A DNA stretch of 64,000 bases from Austropuccinia psidii (lineage: Eukaryota > Basidiomycota > Pucciniomycetes > Pucciniales > Sphaerophragmiaceae), in contig JALGQZ010000017.1 of NCBI GenBank assembly GCA_023105745.1, forward strand, positions 1,212,001-1,276,000. The letters are read 5' to 3'. This document shows positions 52,925 to 63,395 of the stretch, piece after piece; the stretch's first letter is position 1; every line of letters begins with the position of its first letter. The translations under genes and the position numbers were made by a program. The notes below the pieces were generated by a model. It saw nothing but the letters and a program-made list of their open reading frames with translations, did no database searches and was not told the DNA's origin.

Positions 52925-54246
52925 ATGAGTTTCCTTCCACAACTACTCATGAACCAAAGGCTCATTATTGATGATGAAGATGAAGAATTATCATATCTTA
53001 TGACTCAGCCAATTACATCACATCCTTCTCAAGTTTTTATAAATCGCAACAGAGAAGATGGTGCACAGCGTTTATTTGATGACTATTTCAAGGAAGGGTG
53101 CACCTATCCAGAGCACAAATTTCAGCGTAGATATCGTATGCCCAAGACTCTTTTTTTGGAGATCATGGAGAGATTGCAAGAGCACAATAGCTATTGGAAG
53201 CCAAAAAAGGTAGTTCAGCTAACCTTCTTCTAAAGTAACATGAGCTTATATATTTATATTTTTATTTACAGGATTGTTGCAAGAAAGACAGTCTCTCGGC
53301 TTACCAGAAGATCTCATCAGCACTTCGTCAATTAGCCTATGGAGTATCAGCAGATACCACAGATGAATACTTGCGTCTTGGTGAATCAACATCCTTGTTG
53401 TGCTTGAAACATTTTGCAGAAGATGTAATCACCATCTATGGAAAGGAGTACTTACGAGGTCCTAACCCTTCTGAAATGAGGGTAATAATTTCAGAATATG
53501 AGCAACAAGGCTTTCCTGGATGTCTAGGAAGCCTTGATTGCATGCATTGGGCTTGGAAAAACTGCCCTCAAGCTTGGGCAGGGCAGTTTGAGGGGAAGGA
53601 GAAAACAACATCAATAATTTTAGAAGCAGTTGCCTCTAAGAGTCTCCGAATCTGGCATGCATTTTTTGGGACGCCAGGAGCTTTGAATGACATTAATGTA
53701 CTCAATCGAAGCAACATATTTGAAGAATTTCTCAAAGGAATAGAAACCAATGTTGATTTCAATGTAAATGGCATTAATTACAAACATGGATACTATCTTG
53801 TTGATGGTATCTATCCCGAGTGGGCTTTTTTAATCAAAAGCTTGCCCCATGCTCAAGATGAAGCTGGAAAGCTATTCTCAGAAAGGCAAGAGAGTGCAAG
53901 AAAGGATATTGAAAGGGCATTTGGTGTATTACAAGCAAGATGGCAAATTCTGAGCCAACCATGTCGGATATGGTCATTCAAAAAAATTCAAAATATCATG
54001 TATTGTTGTGTAATTTTGCACAATATGATTGTTGAGCACAGAAAGACTTATGATCTTCTGCTTCTTGAACGAAACTGCACAACTTCAGCAACAATAACTC
54101 CAACACATCATGATCCCAACTTGTTTCATACCATAGAAAACTACATTCAAAAAAACTCACACCTCCGAAATAATGCTATCCACAAACAGCTAACAAGAGA
54201 TCTAAAAGCTCACAACTGGATGAGACATGGAATAAACCCTGAATAA
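52925..54246 (+). CDS. PIF-Harbinger DDE transposase, two exons, intact
   Basis: Exon 1 52925-53209, a 62-bp GT-AG intron (53210-53271), exon 2 53272-54246: 439 codons less the stop give 438 residues or slightly fewer depending on the start; by coordinate count 1260 coding bases give 419 residues. Landmarks of the DDE_Tnp_4 fold: CTYPEHKFQRRYRMPKTLFL (N-terminal helix-rich region), GCLGSLDCMHWAWKNCP with the first Asp, YYLVDGIYPEWAFLIKSL with the second Asp, and ARKDIERAFGVLQARWQIL with the Glu. All three catalytic residues are present. The enzyme excises and reinserts the element at TWA sites, working with the Myb-like partner encoded on the opposite strand. No internal stops. Confidence 0.92.
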
Positions 54247-54297
54247 ATGTTAATAATTCTCTAATTGATGTATTGGAAGCAAGCGTACCAGACTAAT

Positions 54298-55213
54298 TTA
54301 AGTGAAATTCTCATATCTTTTACGAATGGCTTGCTTCATCAATCTCAATATCTCTTTGCTCTCTTCATCAGCTAATTCATCCTCTTTTTGTTTGAGTATT
54401 TCCATTTCCTCTTGTGCACTTTTCAGTCGCTGAATCTCTAGTAGCTCCTGGGTCGCTTTTGCACTGCTTTGTAGCACTTCAAGTTTTTTTTCAGCAAGTT
54501 CAAGTGCTTTTGCATCCAGCTTCAATCGTTTTTCTTTAGATTCTTGTTCTATTCGCATGCGTTTACTTTTTTTAGTACCAATTGGTCGATCATCAAATGG
54601 GGTCTGTGTATCTGGATCAGAGGAGCTAAAATCTCTTGAAGGAGTAGAGTGTGATGAGCTTTGCTGTAAAGATAGCAAGGATCCTGGATCCTTTCTTGCA
54701 TTGACACCCTCCTGCGCCCATTTGGGTGAATCACGTACTACCTCCCATGCTTTCTCTAGTTTGAATGCCTGCCCCTTGTTATTTGCTTGATATAACTCCC
54801 GTGTCATCTTCATCCAATCTATGGGTGAGGAGCCACTTGGTGGGCTCATACAAATGCGATTATAAATTGCAGAGAACTTGAGTGTAGCAGTGTTCATTGC
54901 AAGCCAGCTACAAAAAAAAATATTAGAAAATCAAAAGATAGAAGTAAAAAATATTGGAAATACACTACCGAATACGTATTTGGTCGGCATCACGATAATG
55001 TAATTTGCTCATTGTATTAAAGTGCTCACAGACCTTTGCATAAAATTGATTGCCAGTCTGATTGTTTGAGCTCTCAGGATCTTGACTCACATGCAGCCAA
55101 GATATTGCAAGCTGTTCTTCTTCAGTTGGAAGCCAGTTTGGAGATCGTTTCTTCAATTTTGGGTTATGTTCTTGGGTTGGAAGAGGTGTTGTTGACTGAG
55201 ATCTTTCTGACAT
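54298..55213 (-). CDS. Myb/SANT-like DNA-binding partner of the Harbinger transposase, two exons, intact
   Basis: Exon 1 55213-54969, a 61-bp GT-AG intron (54908-54968), exon 2 54907-54298: 284 residues. Residues ~25-100 carry a trihelix/Myb-like fold (SPNWLPTEEEQLAISWLHVS, NNQTGNQFYAKVCEHFNTM, SAIYNRI) and the C-terminal half is charged and coiled-coil-like (KRLKLDAKALELAEKKLEV). This is the second protein of PIF-Harbinger elements, which binds subterminal sequence and carries the transposase into the nucleus. The intron interrupts the Myb-like domain at ADQIRIR/WLAMNTATLK. The 3' ends of the two genes are only about 50 bp apart. Confidence 0.88.
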
Positions 55214-55523
55214 TTTCTTTTTATTTGGTTTTTTGTTTTTTTAAAAAATAAAATGTGGATTGTACAAAAAAGATATATAATAAAAGAAATCAAGAAGTGG
55301 AAAGTGAGAAATAGCTCAAGAGGATGTGATACAGGTATTGCCGACAGAATTGAAGAATTCTGTAGACCAACATAAATTTATGTTTGGAACACAGAAAGTT
55401 AATGAATTCAATTGTTGTAGAAACAGTACAGACAACGAATGTGGGTAATATAAAAAAATATCTGTAAAAGCCTGGGAATGAACAGGCTTACCGAAACGGC
55501 TGCAAATGCTCTAAGTCATTGTA

Positions 55524-55796
55524 TTATTCCAACACCGGCGGCCTAATGATGAAACCATAGGTCTTTGGCGACAAATATGTGGCTGTAAGACTACTGTACA
55601 CAATACGGTGATTACGGTACATCACCAGTACAATATCAATTCTAGTAGAAGCCACAACGAATCTACCATGAGGCGTCCTTTCTGAGCCAGCTTTTTGCTC
55701 CCATGGATCACTAGGGGTTAAAACCTCAAAATAAAAGCCGTTTTTAAAAGAAATAGACCAAAGATCATTTTCATTCCTTTTCCAATTAGCTGTCAC
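55524..55796 (-). CDS. Hypothetical 90-residue protein
   Basis: ATG at 55796, stop at 55524, only 9 bp beyond the Harbinger target duplication. The sequence (LWSISFKNGFYFEVLTPSDPWEQ, RFVVASTRIDIVLVMYRNHR) is strand-rich and not low-complexity. It has no signal peptide and no recognised domain. It is divergent to the secreted-protein gene, with start codons about 78 bp apart. It could be a real small gene, the last exon of a gene disrupted by the transposon, or chance. Confidence 0.3.
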   Translation of the reverse strand: MTANWKRNENDLWSISFKNGFYFEVLTPSDPWEQKAGSERTPHGRFVVASTRIDIVLVMYRNHRIVYSSLTATYLSPKTYGFIIRPPVLE

Positions 55797-55873
55797 ACTC
55801 GTTTCTTAGGGTCTTCACCACTGCTCTATTGCAACAATATATTGAGGTTAAACGCATAACTTCAACAGCAAAA

Positions 55874-56810
55874 ATGCTTAGTATTTCGCTCCTAACTCTT
55901 CTCGGAGCTTTCTTAGCGCCTACTCTGGTGCTCCTCAAGAAGTCTACCGATGACATTGACCTTCCAGATAATCCAAATGCTCAGGTTAAAGTATACCACA
56001 CGAAAAAGCACTGCCTGTACGGAGATAAGAGTGGCAATTGGACCTGGACACTCGAGGGAGCCCCTGAGCTCAAAATACCGGGCGGATACACCACCAAGGG
56101 AGGGTTTCAGGCTTATGTTAATAATGAAATGTCTGATAAGATCACATCAATCATAGCGAGGGTTTGTTAATGTCTTATGCCTTCGTTCCCCGACTATCCA
56201 ACCAATTTTCAAAGCTATAATATTTTTTACCCTCTGTTGATTATGGTTAATGAAGAAACACTTCTTCTTCAACAGGGAGGGGAAATCGACTGCGATTCTA
56301 GTCAAACTTATTTTGTTTATGTTCATGATATGTCAAACAATGTCATCCAAAATTTCAAGATGAAATTGTACACTCGGGGCTTGGCTGCAGACCGTTGGCA
56401 TCTGCTAAAAGGTGGAAGCCTTCCGGCAGCCTATGTCTACTACCGCGGTTGGCGAACGCTCTCTGGTCCTATAAATAGGCAAGATAATGGAAAACGAGTC
56501 GCCTATCTTCACTGTAACTCCCCTTCATTTTTTGTGAATTGCGGTTGAGCGTTTAACAAAGGTACGCGCGCTAGCGATTTTTTTCTCCTTTCTGTTTCAA
56601 GGAGCATGAATCTGGAACTAACTCAATGTGCTTTATTTCAATAGTGAAATGTTACTAATCATTTCTTTTTGTGTTCAATCAGGCGGAGACTATGAACTTG
56701 AATGCAAAATTTCTACCAATGATGAACTTCCTATAGTAAGTGCAGCTAAGATTGCTTTGAGTACCACTTTAGATGCTACACAATGCCGATTTGCTTTCAA
56801 TGCGCTTTGA
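55874..56810 (+). CDS. Small secreted cysteine-containing protein (candidate effector), three exons
   Basis: Exons 55874-56161, 56276-56543 and 56683-56810 join in phase across GT-AG introns of 114 and 139 bp to give 227 residues. The start is the first ATG in the frame and is followed by a hydrophobic signal-peptide-like stretch (LSISLLTLLGAFLAPTLVLL). The mature part has six cysteines (KKHCL, EIDCD, LHCNS, VNCGG, ELECK, TQCRF) and several Trp/Tyr-rich strands (GNWTWTLEG, YVYYRGWRT). There is no domain I recognise and no predicted anchor. Secreted small cysteine-rich proteins in rusts are often host-directed effectors, but that role is an inference from size and signal alone. No stops or frame breaks. 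It lies in a ~2-kb island between the Harbinger element and the minisatellite element. Confidence 0.65.
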
Positions 56811-57501
56811 AAAATAGGACTTTCTCTTTGCGCTTCACGCCAGCGCAGACAGTCGGCAAGGACAGTGTGATTGGTAAAGAGATGCTTGAAACATGACGCA
56901 CAGGCAATTACTGAGACGGCGAAGTCAGAAAGGACTGGTTGTACTAAATTGAGTTTCATCCAAAGGTGATGCTCACTTGAAAAGGGAGACTCATTTAACA
57001 GAAGTCTCAACCATAACATGAGAGAATTCTCATATATCTAGTGCAACATTAATTTATATTTCTTTTAATATTGCAATACAAAGAATTCATTTTTCAAGTC
57101 TCAAGGTAATCGCTGGCCTATCCCGATATTGAGTGAGTGAACACCATATAACTAGTACAGTTGATTTAGACAGTCAACAGTAGCGACGGAAATACGACAA
57201 TTGTGTGAAATATGTCTAAGTGTTTCTCCTAAGACCTCTAGGTTTAGGATGTTCCCAAACTAATCCCTAAAGAGTTATGTAATAGCATGCTTGAAACTGA
57301 GATCTTAAGATCACAAAACCCTTTAAAATCACTTAGGATAGATGTTGCCTCAGTGCTTCTCAGTTGTATCTGTAAGGTTTGACTATGAAACAATAAGAAA
57401 ATATTACAAATATTTTACTTATTGTACTATGAATGTCCTTATAAAATTTTAAGAATGAAATAATAATAAAGAATTATCATGATAATGGCATAAAATAATT
57501 A
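56811..57501. other. Intergenic, nothing recognised
   Basis: About 690 bp of moderately AT-rich sequence after the secreted-protein gene; presumably its 3' UTR followed by spacer. The minus strand has a 109-codon frame (57019-56690) that overlaps the third exon and looks like a shadow. Confidence 0.4.
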
Positions 57502-57503
57502 TA

Positions 57504-59842
57504 GGGTATTGGTAAAAACATGTAAGCAAATTGGTAAAAACACGTAATTTTATGGTAAAAACACGTAAGGGATGGTTTTTAAATCAAATATGGCTATTTA
57601 TGGCATTTATAATGCCATTAATGCCATTTGTGGCATTAAAAATTCCATTTATGGCATTAACAGTGCCATTAATGGCATTATCAATGAAATATTTCTGATG
57701 CCATTAATGCCATTTATGGAATTAACAATGCCATAAATGGTATTAACAATGCCATAAATGGCATTAACAATGCCATAAACGGTATTAACAATGCCATTTA
57801 TGGCATTAACAATGCCATTTATGGCATTAACAATGCCATAAATGGCATTAACAATGCCATAAATGGCATTAACAATTCCATAAATGGCATTAACAATTCC
57901 ATAAATGGCATTAACAATTCCATAAATGGCATTAACAATGCCATAAATGGCATTAACATTGCCATAAATGGCATTAACAATGCCATAAATGGCATTAACA
58001 ATGCCATAAATGGCATTAACAATGCCACAAATGGCATTAACAATGCCATAAATGGCATTAACAATGCCATAAATGGCATTAACAATGCCATAAATGGCAT
58101 TAACAATGCCATAAATGGCATTAACAATGCCATAAATGGCATTAACAATGCCATAAATGGCATTAACAATGCCATAAATGGCATTAACAATGCCATAAAT
58201 GGCATTAACAATGCCATAAATGGCATTAACAATGCCATAAATGGCATTAACAATGCCATAAATGGCATTAACAATGCCATAAATGGCATTAACAATGCCA
58301 TAAATGGCATTAACAATGCCATAAATGGCATTAACAATGCCATAAATGGCATTAACAATGCCATAAATGGCATTAACAATGCCATAAATGGCATTAACAA
58401 TGACATAAATGGCATTAACAATGCCATAAATGGCATTAACAGTGCCATAAGTGGCATTAACAATGCCATAAATGGCATTAACAGTGCCATAAGTGGCATT
58501 AACAATGCCATAAATGGCATTAACAGTGCCATAAGTGGCATTAACAGTGCCATAAGTGGCATTAACAGTGTCATAAATGGCATTAAAAGTGCCATTAATG
58601 GCATTATTGATGCCATAAATGGCATTAACAGTGCCATAAGTGGCATTAACAGTGTCATAAATGGCATTAAAAGTGCCATTAATGGCATTATTGATGCCAT
58701 TAATGGCATTATTGATGCCATTAATGGCATTATTGATGCCATTAATGGCATTATTGATGCCATTAATGGCATTATTGATGCCATTAATGGCATTATTGAT
58801 GCCATTAATGGCATTATTGATGCCATTAATGCCATTTATGGCATCAACAATGCCATTTGTGGCATCAAAAATGCAACATTTCTGATGCCATTAATGCCAT
58901 AAATGGCATTAATAATGCCACATTAAAAATGCCATTAATGGCATTACTAATACCATGAATGGCATTATCAATGCAACAAATGGCATTGTTAATTCCATTT
59001 ATGTAATGCCACAAATGGAATTTTCAATTCCATAAATGGCATTTTTGATGCCATTTATGTTATTGTTAAGGCCATTAATTCCATTTTTAAGGCCAATGTT
59101 AAGGCCATTCATGCCATTTTTAAGGCCAATGTTAAGGCCATTTATGGCATTTTTAAATGCATAAATGGAATTGTCAAGGCCATTAAATTCAATTTATGGA
59201 ATTGCTGTAATGCCATTTATGCCAATTTTCTGGCCATAAATGGCATCTGTATGTCATTCTTGATGCCATTTATGGCATTATTATGTCATTAGTGATGCCA
59301 TTTATGGCACTTTTGATGTGATAAATGGCACTGTTAATGCCAAAAATCAAATTTTAACTTCCACTCATCATAAATTACATTTTGAATTCAATTTATGTCA
59401 TAAATGGCATTTTCAATTTAATTACAAACATGAACAAAAAAACATGGACTTTTTGGGCCTACAAATGTTCTTGCAAAAAAAATACCAAAATGTTGGGCTT
59501 CTGGTTTATTATTCTCAACATTCTCACCTTCATTTTTTAAAAAAAATATTGAAATTCATAAGTGGGAACATTTTTAATGAATTTTTTCAAAAAAATGAGC
59601 CATTTTACCAAATTTCCCAAAATAGCAAAATTGGGCAAAAAAAAAATTGAAAAAACTTGGGGACCTTCACATCCCATGTCAGAAAAAATATGGCAAAAAA
59701 AAAAGGTAAAAATTCTCAAAAATGAGCCTGAGGAATTTTTATAAAAAAATTAGGTCACTTACTTGTTTTGGCCATAATTTGGTAAAAACACGTAAGGGCT
59801 TACATGTTTTTACTAAAAGCTTACGTGTGTTTACCAACACCC
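57504..59842. mobile_element. Non-coding TIR-bounded element, 2339 bp, filled with a minisatellite; TA duplication
   Basis: The left end reads GGGTATTGGTAAAAACATGT then AAGC; the right end (complement) reads GGGTGTTGGTAAACACACGT then AAGC. TA flanks both sides (57502-57503 and 59843-59844). The phrase GGTAAAAACACGTAA is repeated inside both ends: left near 57511, 57534 and 57553; right near 59780 in direct and inverted forms. TA duplications suggest a Tc1/mariner-type or similar transposase in trans, but the ends do not match the Tc1-like copies here. The interior is a 21-bp satellite plus about 400 bp of AT-rich sequence. No gene. Confidence 0.7.
57590..59350. repeat. 21-bp palindromic minisatellite (ATGGCATT/AATGCCAT), dozens of copies
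   Basis: From about 57750 to 58860 the unit ATGGCATTAACAATGCCATAA repeats in near-perfect register. ATGGCATT and AATGCCAT are complementary, so every unit folds on itself and adjacent units can pair. The core (about 57930-58400) is nearly homogeneous; to the right it shifts to variants with AGTGCCATAAGTGGC and ATTGATGCCATTAATGGC; both flanks are degenerate. Since 21 is a multiple of three and the unit has no stop, it reads as a 338-codon frame (MALLMPF)n on the minus strand, with no sign that it is a gene. Confidence 0.92.
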
Positions 59843-59844
59843 TA

Positions 59845-60300
59845 CTTATATTATTAAATAAATATTATAATAGAATTTATATTATAAAAAGTAATATAAT
59901 AAAAATAAATATATTAATATTTGGTAATTAATATATTTATGCCAATTTATTATTGTTACCAACAAATAATAAATGTGGAAGAAATTGTTATTTAATAATC
60001 AAAAACAATTTATACGAGTAATATTGCTAATATTAATTCTATACTAATAAAAATACTATTTATATTAATAACGAATTATTGTAGATGATAATAGGGAGGA
60101 AAATATTATTATAAGTTAAAATAACCTACTTTTGATACTTAATATAATAATTTTGGATAGATTTATGCCAAATAAAGCAAACACAGCTTATTTAAATTGT
60201 ATTTACAAAACAATAAAAGAAATTACAAATATTCTTGATTTTACATGGATTTGGAGTTTTGAAGAGAATTATAATGAAAACAATTGAAATCTTGATGTGA
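59845..60300. other. AT-rich spacer
   Basis: Highly AT-rich with ATATTA/TAATAT runs. No gene or clear element. Somewhere near its right end the family-A gypsy LTR may begin. Confidence 0.4.
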
Positions 60301-60750
60301 TCACTGCTGTCTGCCTGTGACTCAAAACCAGAGCACAAGCATGACAACCAAAATACCATAAACCAATGATATAGCCAAGATACCACCAAAACATGGAGCT
60401 TAGCCAAATCAGCTCAAAAGGTATCAAAAGAAAGAGTAAACTCACCCCTTTCTGAAAATATAAGTCCCATCACAATAGGACAAGAAATAACAAAGTTATT
60501 CCTGCTCAAAGTTATTGCTGAGGATAAACCTTAATTTTCACCTCTCATCTAAAATCTAGAAGGAGAGGCTTAAGCCCATCAAATGGGTACTCAAAATGTA
60601 GCTCTAAGCCAGGGCCATCCAATGGTACCAGCCAAACTGAGCTATCACCAATATTGCTGGAGTTATAGTCAATTTCAGGCCAAATAAGGGTGAACAAAAC
60701 ATTCACCTCTCATCTAACTTCTACAGTTTTAGTGTGAGATACTTGAAGTG

Positions 60751-61745
60751 GGGTCTTTTTGAAAAGAGCACAGTCAGGACTATCTGATGGTGTCATCCAC
60801 TTCCCCATATCTCAACTACAGCAGAAGTTATGGGGCAAACAAGCTCAATACAGCTTTTTGCCTAAAACACACATATGTACAAAAATCTTGTACATGGCAT
60901 AACTTTGCCATATTTAATGATAACCGTATCAAATAAGGTATCATTGTGTAGAACACATACAGGGCTACACACTGGTTCAGTTTTGAGGTTAATATCTCAA
61001 GAACCGACAAAGCTATAGCTGTTTTAAGGTCAAAATTCCATATTCTGACCAATACAGCCTTACCATGGGATAATATCCCATAACCATGAATATAAGGTGT
61101 TAAATAGACAAAGAAGCTTGTTTTTACTTCAATACCTCATATTTCAGTCAATACTGTGGTTCCATACAGCTTCTGTACAGCATTCTACGCGTCATACACG
61201 TCAGAATCAGGCTGTGAGGTCCCCAGATGAAAATTTTCACCCTGTATTGGTGAAATCTGCCCAGATGTGGTTTCAAAACCACATATGAGCCCAATAAAGG
61301 TTATACAGGCTGTTTGCAAACCACAAGCCAGTACTAGAGAGTGAAAAAATCTTCACTTCCTCTACGTGGAAAGGTCTAGCACCCTTTCCACCCCATTTCA
61401 GGATAGAAAGGAGGCTTTTCACAGCCAGAATTGTCTCCTCATCCTGCTCTTGAATATCCTACGTAGTAAACTGTCAAAAACAGTTTTACTCTTTGGTAAT
61501 AATCAGGGAATAATTATAATTTTAATTATTGTAGTTCTTATTATAGTAATCCAACTGGTAAGACTGCACACAGTGTTCTCAATAGGGCTCACTACCACTA
61601 TTTCTCAATAGTAGAACCCTGTTATTATATTATAAACCATTATATTATATTAAAACTCTTATTTTAAGATTATTTCTACGTATCACAGTCATAGTTCTAG
61701 TTGTAAATAGCCTAATTACTGGTTCAAAATAGACTCCAGCTGACA
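60751..61745 (+). repeat. 5' LTR of gypsy family A copy 2 (minimum extent)
   Basis: The inner end is ...GCTGACA followed by TTTTGGGGGCC. The segment from AAGTGGGGTC (60751) to 61745 corresponds to the copy-1 LTR. Sequence left of 60751 also looks LTR-like, with TTCACCTCTCATCTAA occurring twice (near 60537 and 60702), so the true LTR start is probably between 60300 and 60700. Confidence 0.7.
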
Positions 61746-62318
61746 TTTTGGGGGCCTGGCCATGTTTTAAACCTTTTTAGACCCTTATAAGTGAGTTTTT
61801 CTCTTATTTCTCACTTTATGACAATTGTTTTATTCTTTTTAGGCATAATATTTCTTAAATATATATATATTATATATATATTTTTCTTTTTTTGGTACAT
61901 ATACAACTTTTATACTCATATTTTAAGAGTACCTGTCACGTGGGTAAGAACCACAAGACCCTTCTTTTTGGTGTGTTTTAAATATCAAAACACTTAAGCA
62001 ATTAATACAGTCTCATTTTTTAATTAAAACAAGACACCTCATACTGATAAACCAACAGTTGAGGCGTGGTTGGACATATTGTTAACTCAATTTCCCTGTT
62101 ACACACCACTTTTTTACAGTTTACACTTGATAATTACAAGTTACTCTGTGGATATTATCAGTAAGCTGTATTTCTGACATTAAATTTTTAATTCAATCAC
62201 ACTGCCATTATACAAGGGCACATTGTAATAATATACAAGCCCAGAGGCCATTCTTAGACATGCAAAACCAGCATTTTTTGAGAAGTCTTAACTGACATAA
62301 GCCCTCTTTTTCCTGTTT

Positions 62319-63395
62319 TGATTCAGTTGAAGATAACTTCATACCACTTGAAAGCCAGTCACAGGCCAACACACCAGTGACACCCTCAGAACCAGAGGGC
62401 AGCAAAGGCAAAGGACAGAGGCACAGTGAAGGCCTGATAACAGCAAAGAAGTGGACACCCATTGCCACACAGAAGAGTAGAAAACCACGAAATTCTGCAT
62501 CAATACAAGGCAAACCAACCTTGATAGCTTTTACAGGGAAAATTACTATAATTAACCCAGTTGTAACCTCTAAAGGTAAATTTGCCAAATCAGCAGAAAA
62601 AAAGTTTGCACAAGGCACAGTCAAAGGTAAATACCCTAAGAACATAAAGTTTTTGACTGCTTGCAAACACTAACATGTCACCTGTACACCTCAGAGATCT
62701 TGGCTTCCAAAGGAACAAACCAGAGGACAGAGAAGGTTTCTCCAGAACCAGAAGTCCTGAAAGAGGACACCTTGGACACAGTAGTGGATGGAAAAACAAT
62801 GAGGGAGGTAATATCAACCCTGCCATTCACACTCCAATTCAATGGGGACCTCAAACCAGAGGACTGGAAAGACATGGATCAAGTTCTTCAGCTCCACCAA
62901 CTCCTCAAGGACTTATTCCAATGGAGCATGGACAATAAGAGGTTCAACCTGGCAAGTCACTGGGCAGAACTTGGAGCAAGTTTCCAGAAGATCTGTCTCA
63001 GAGAGATAGACTTCAAAGACCTGATGGTAATCACCAAAGGTTGGAATCCTACCAGTCAGTTCAGACTCCTGGAGGCAAGGACACAGAGGATAAGGGAGAA
63101 TCAAGCCACTATCCAAGCTATAGAAGAACAGTTAACCCAGACAGGGCCTACTCAGATTCCTTCAGGCTCACAAGGGGCAGGCCAAATCAGCTCTCCAGTG
63201 GCTTCACACCATTCAGAAACCAGCATATCACTCGCCAAGAGTCACCATTCTTCACAATTCCAGGAAGCTTACAGGAGAAGACAAGGAAACAAGGGCAAGA
63301 ACAAAACCTCCTTCAACCAGAGGAGGAAAGATTCAGACCCTATGATTCAGAAACTGTTAGATTTGGTAAAAGAAGTACACAAGAACCAGAAGTAG
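62319..63395 (+). CDS. Gypsy family A gag, first reading frame, with intron
   Basis: The first visible exon ends at 62626; a 68-bp GT-AG intron (62627-62694) joins in phase to 62695-63395. Landmarks: PVVTSKGKFAKSAEKK in exon 1, then VVDGKTMREVISTLPFTLQF, RFNLASHWAELGASFQK, DLMVITKGWNPTSQ and ENQATIQAIEEQL; the end is basic (RRRQGNKGKNKTSFNQRRK). No in-frame ATG is visible in exon 1; an acceptor-like TTTTGATTCAG just before 62329 suggests an upstream exon. The equivalent intron in copy 1 (27721-27788) is also 68 bp. It would be the capsid-like structural protein. Confidence 0.65.

Larger units (their letters stand above)
52750..55511. mobile_element. Complete PIF-Harbinger DNA transposon, 2762 bp, with TAA target duplication
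   Basis: Terminal inverted repeats: left GAGCATTTGCAGACGTTTC, right (complement) GAGCATTTGCAGCCGTTTC, about 25 bp with two mismatches. TAA flanks both ends (52747-52749 and 55512-55514). Inside are the two genes expected of an autonomous element, converging tail to tail: a DDE transposase (+) and a Myb/SANT-like protein (-). Neither contains a stop or frame change, so the element may be active or recently so. It is the best-preserved element in the window. Confidence 0.93.

Noticed and set aside
57819..58835. 338-codon open frame of (MALLMPF) repeats on the minus strand
   Set aside because: It is a direct consequence of a 21-bp repeat without stop codons; the complementary frames are also open and there is no non-repeat coding sequence attached.
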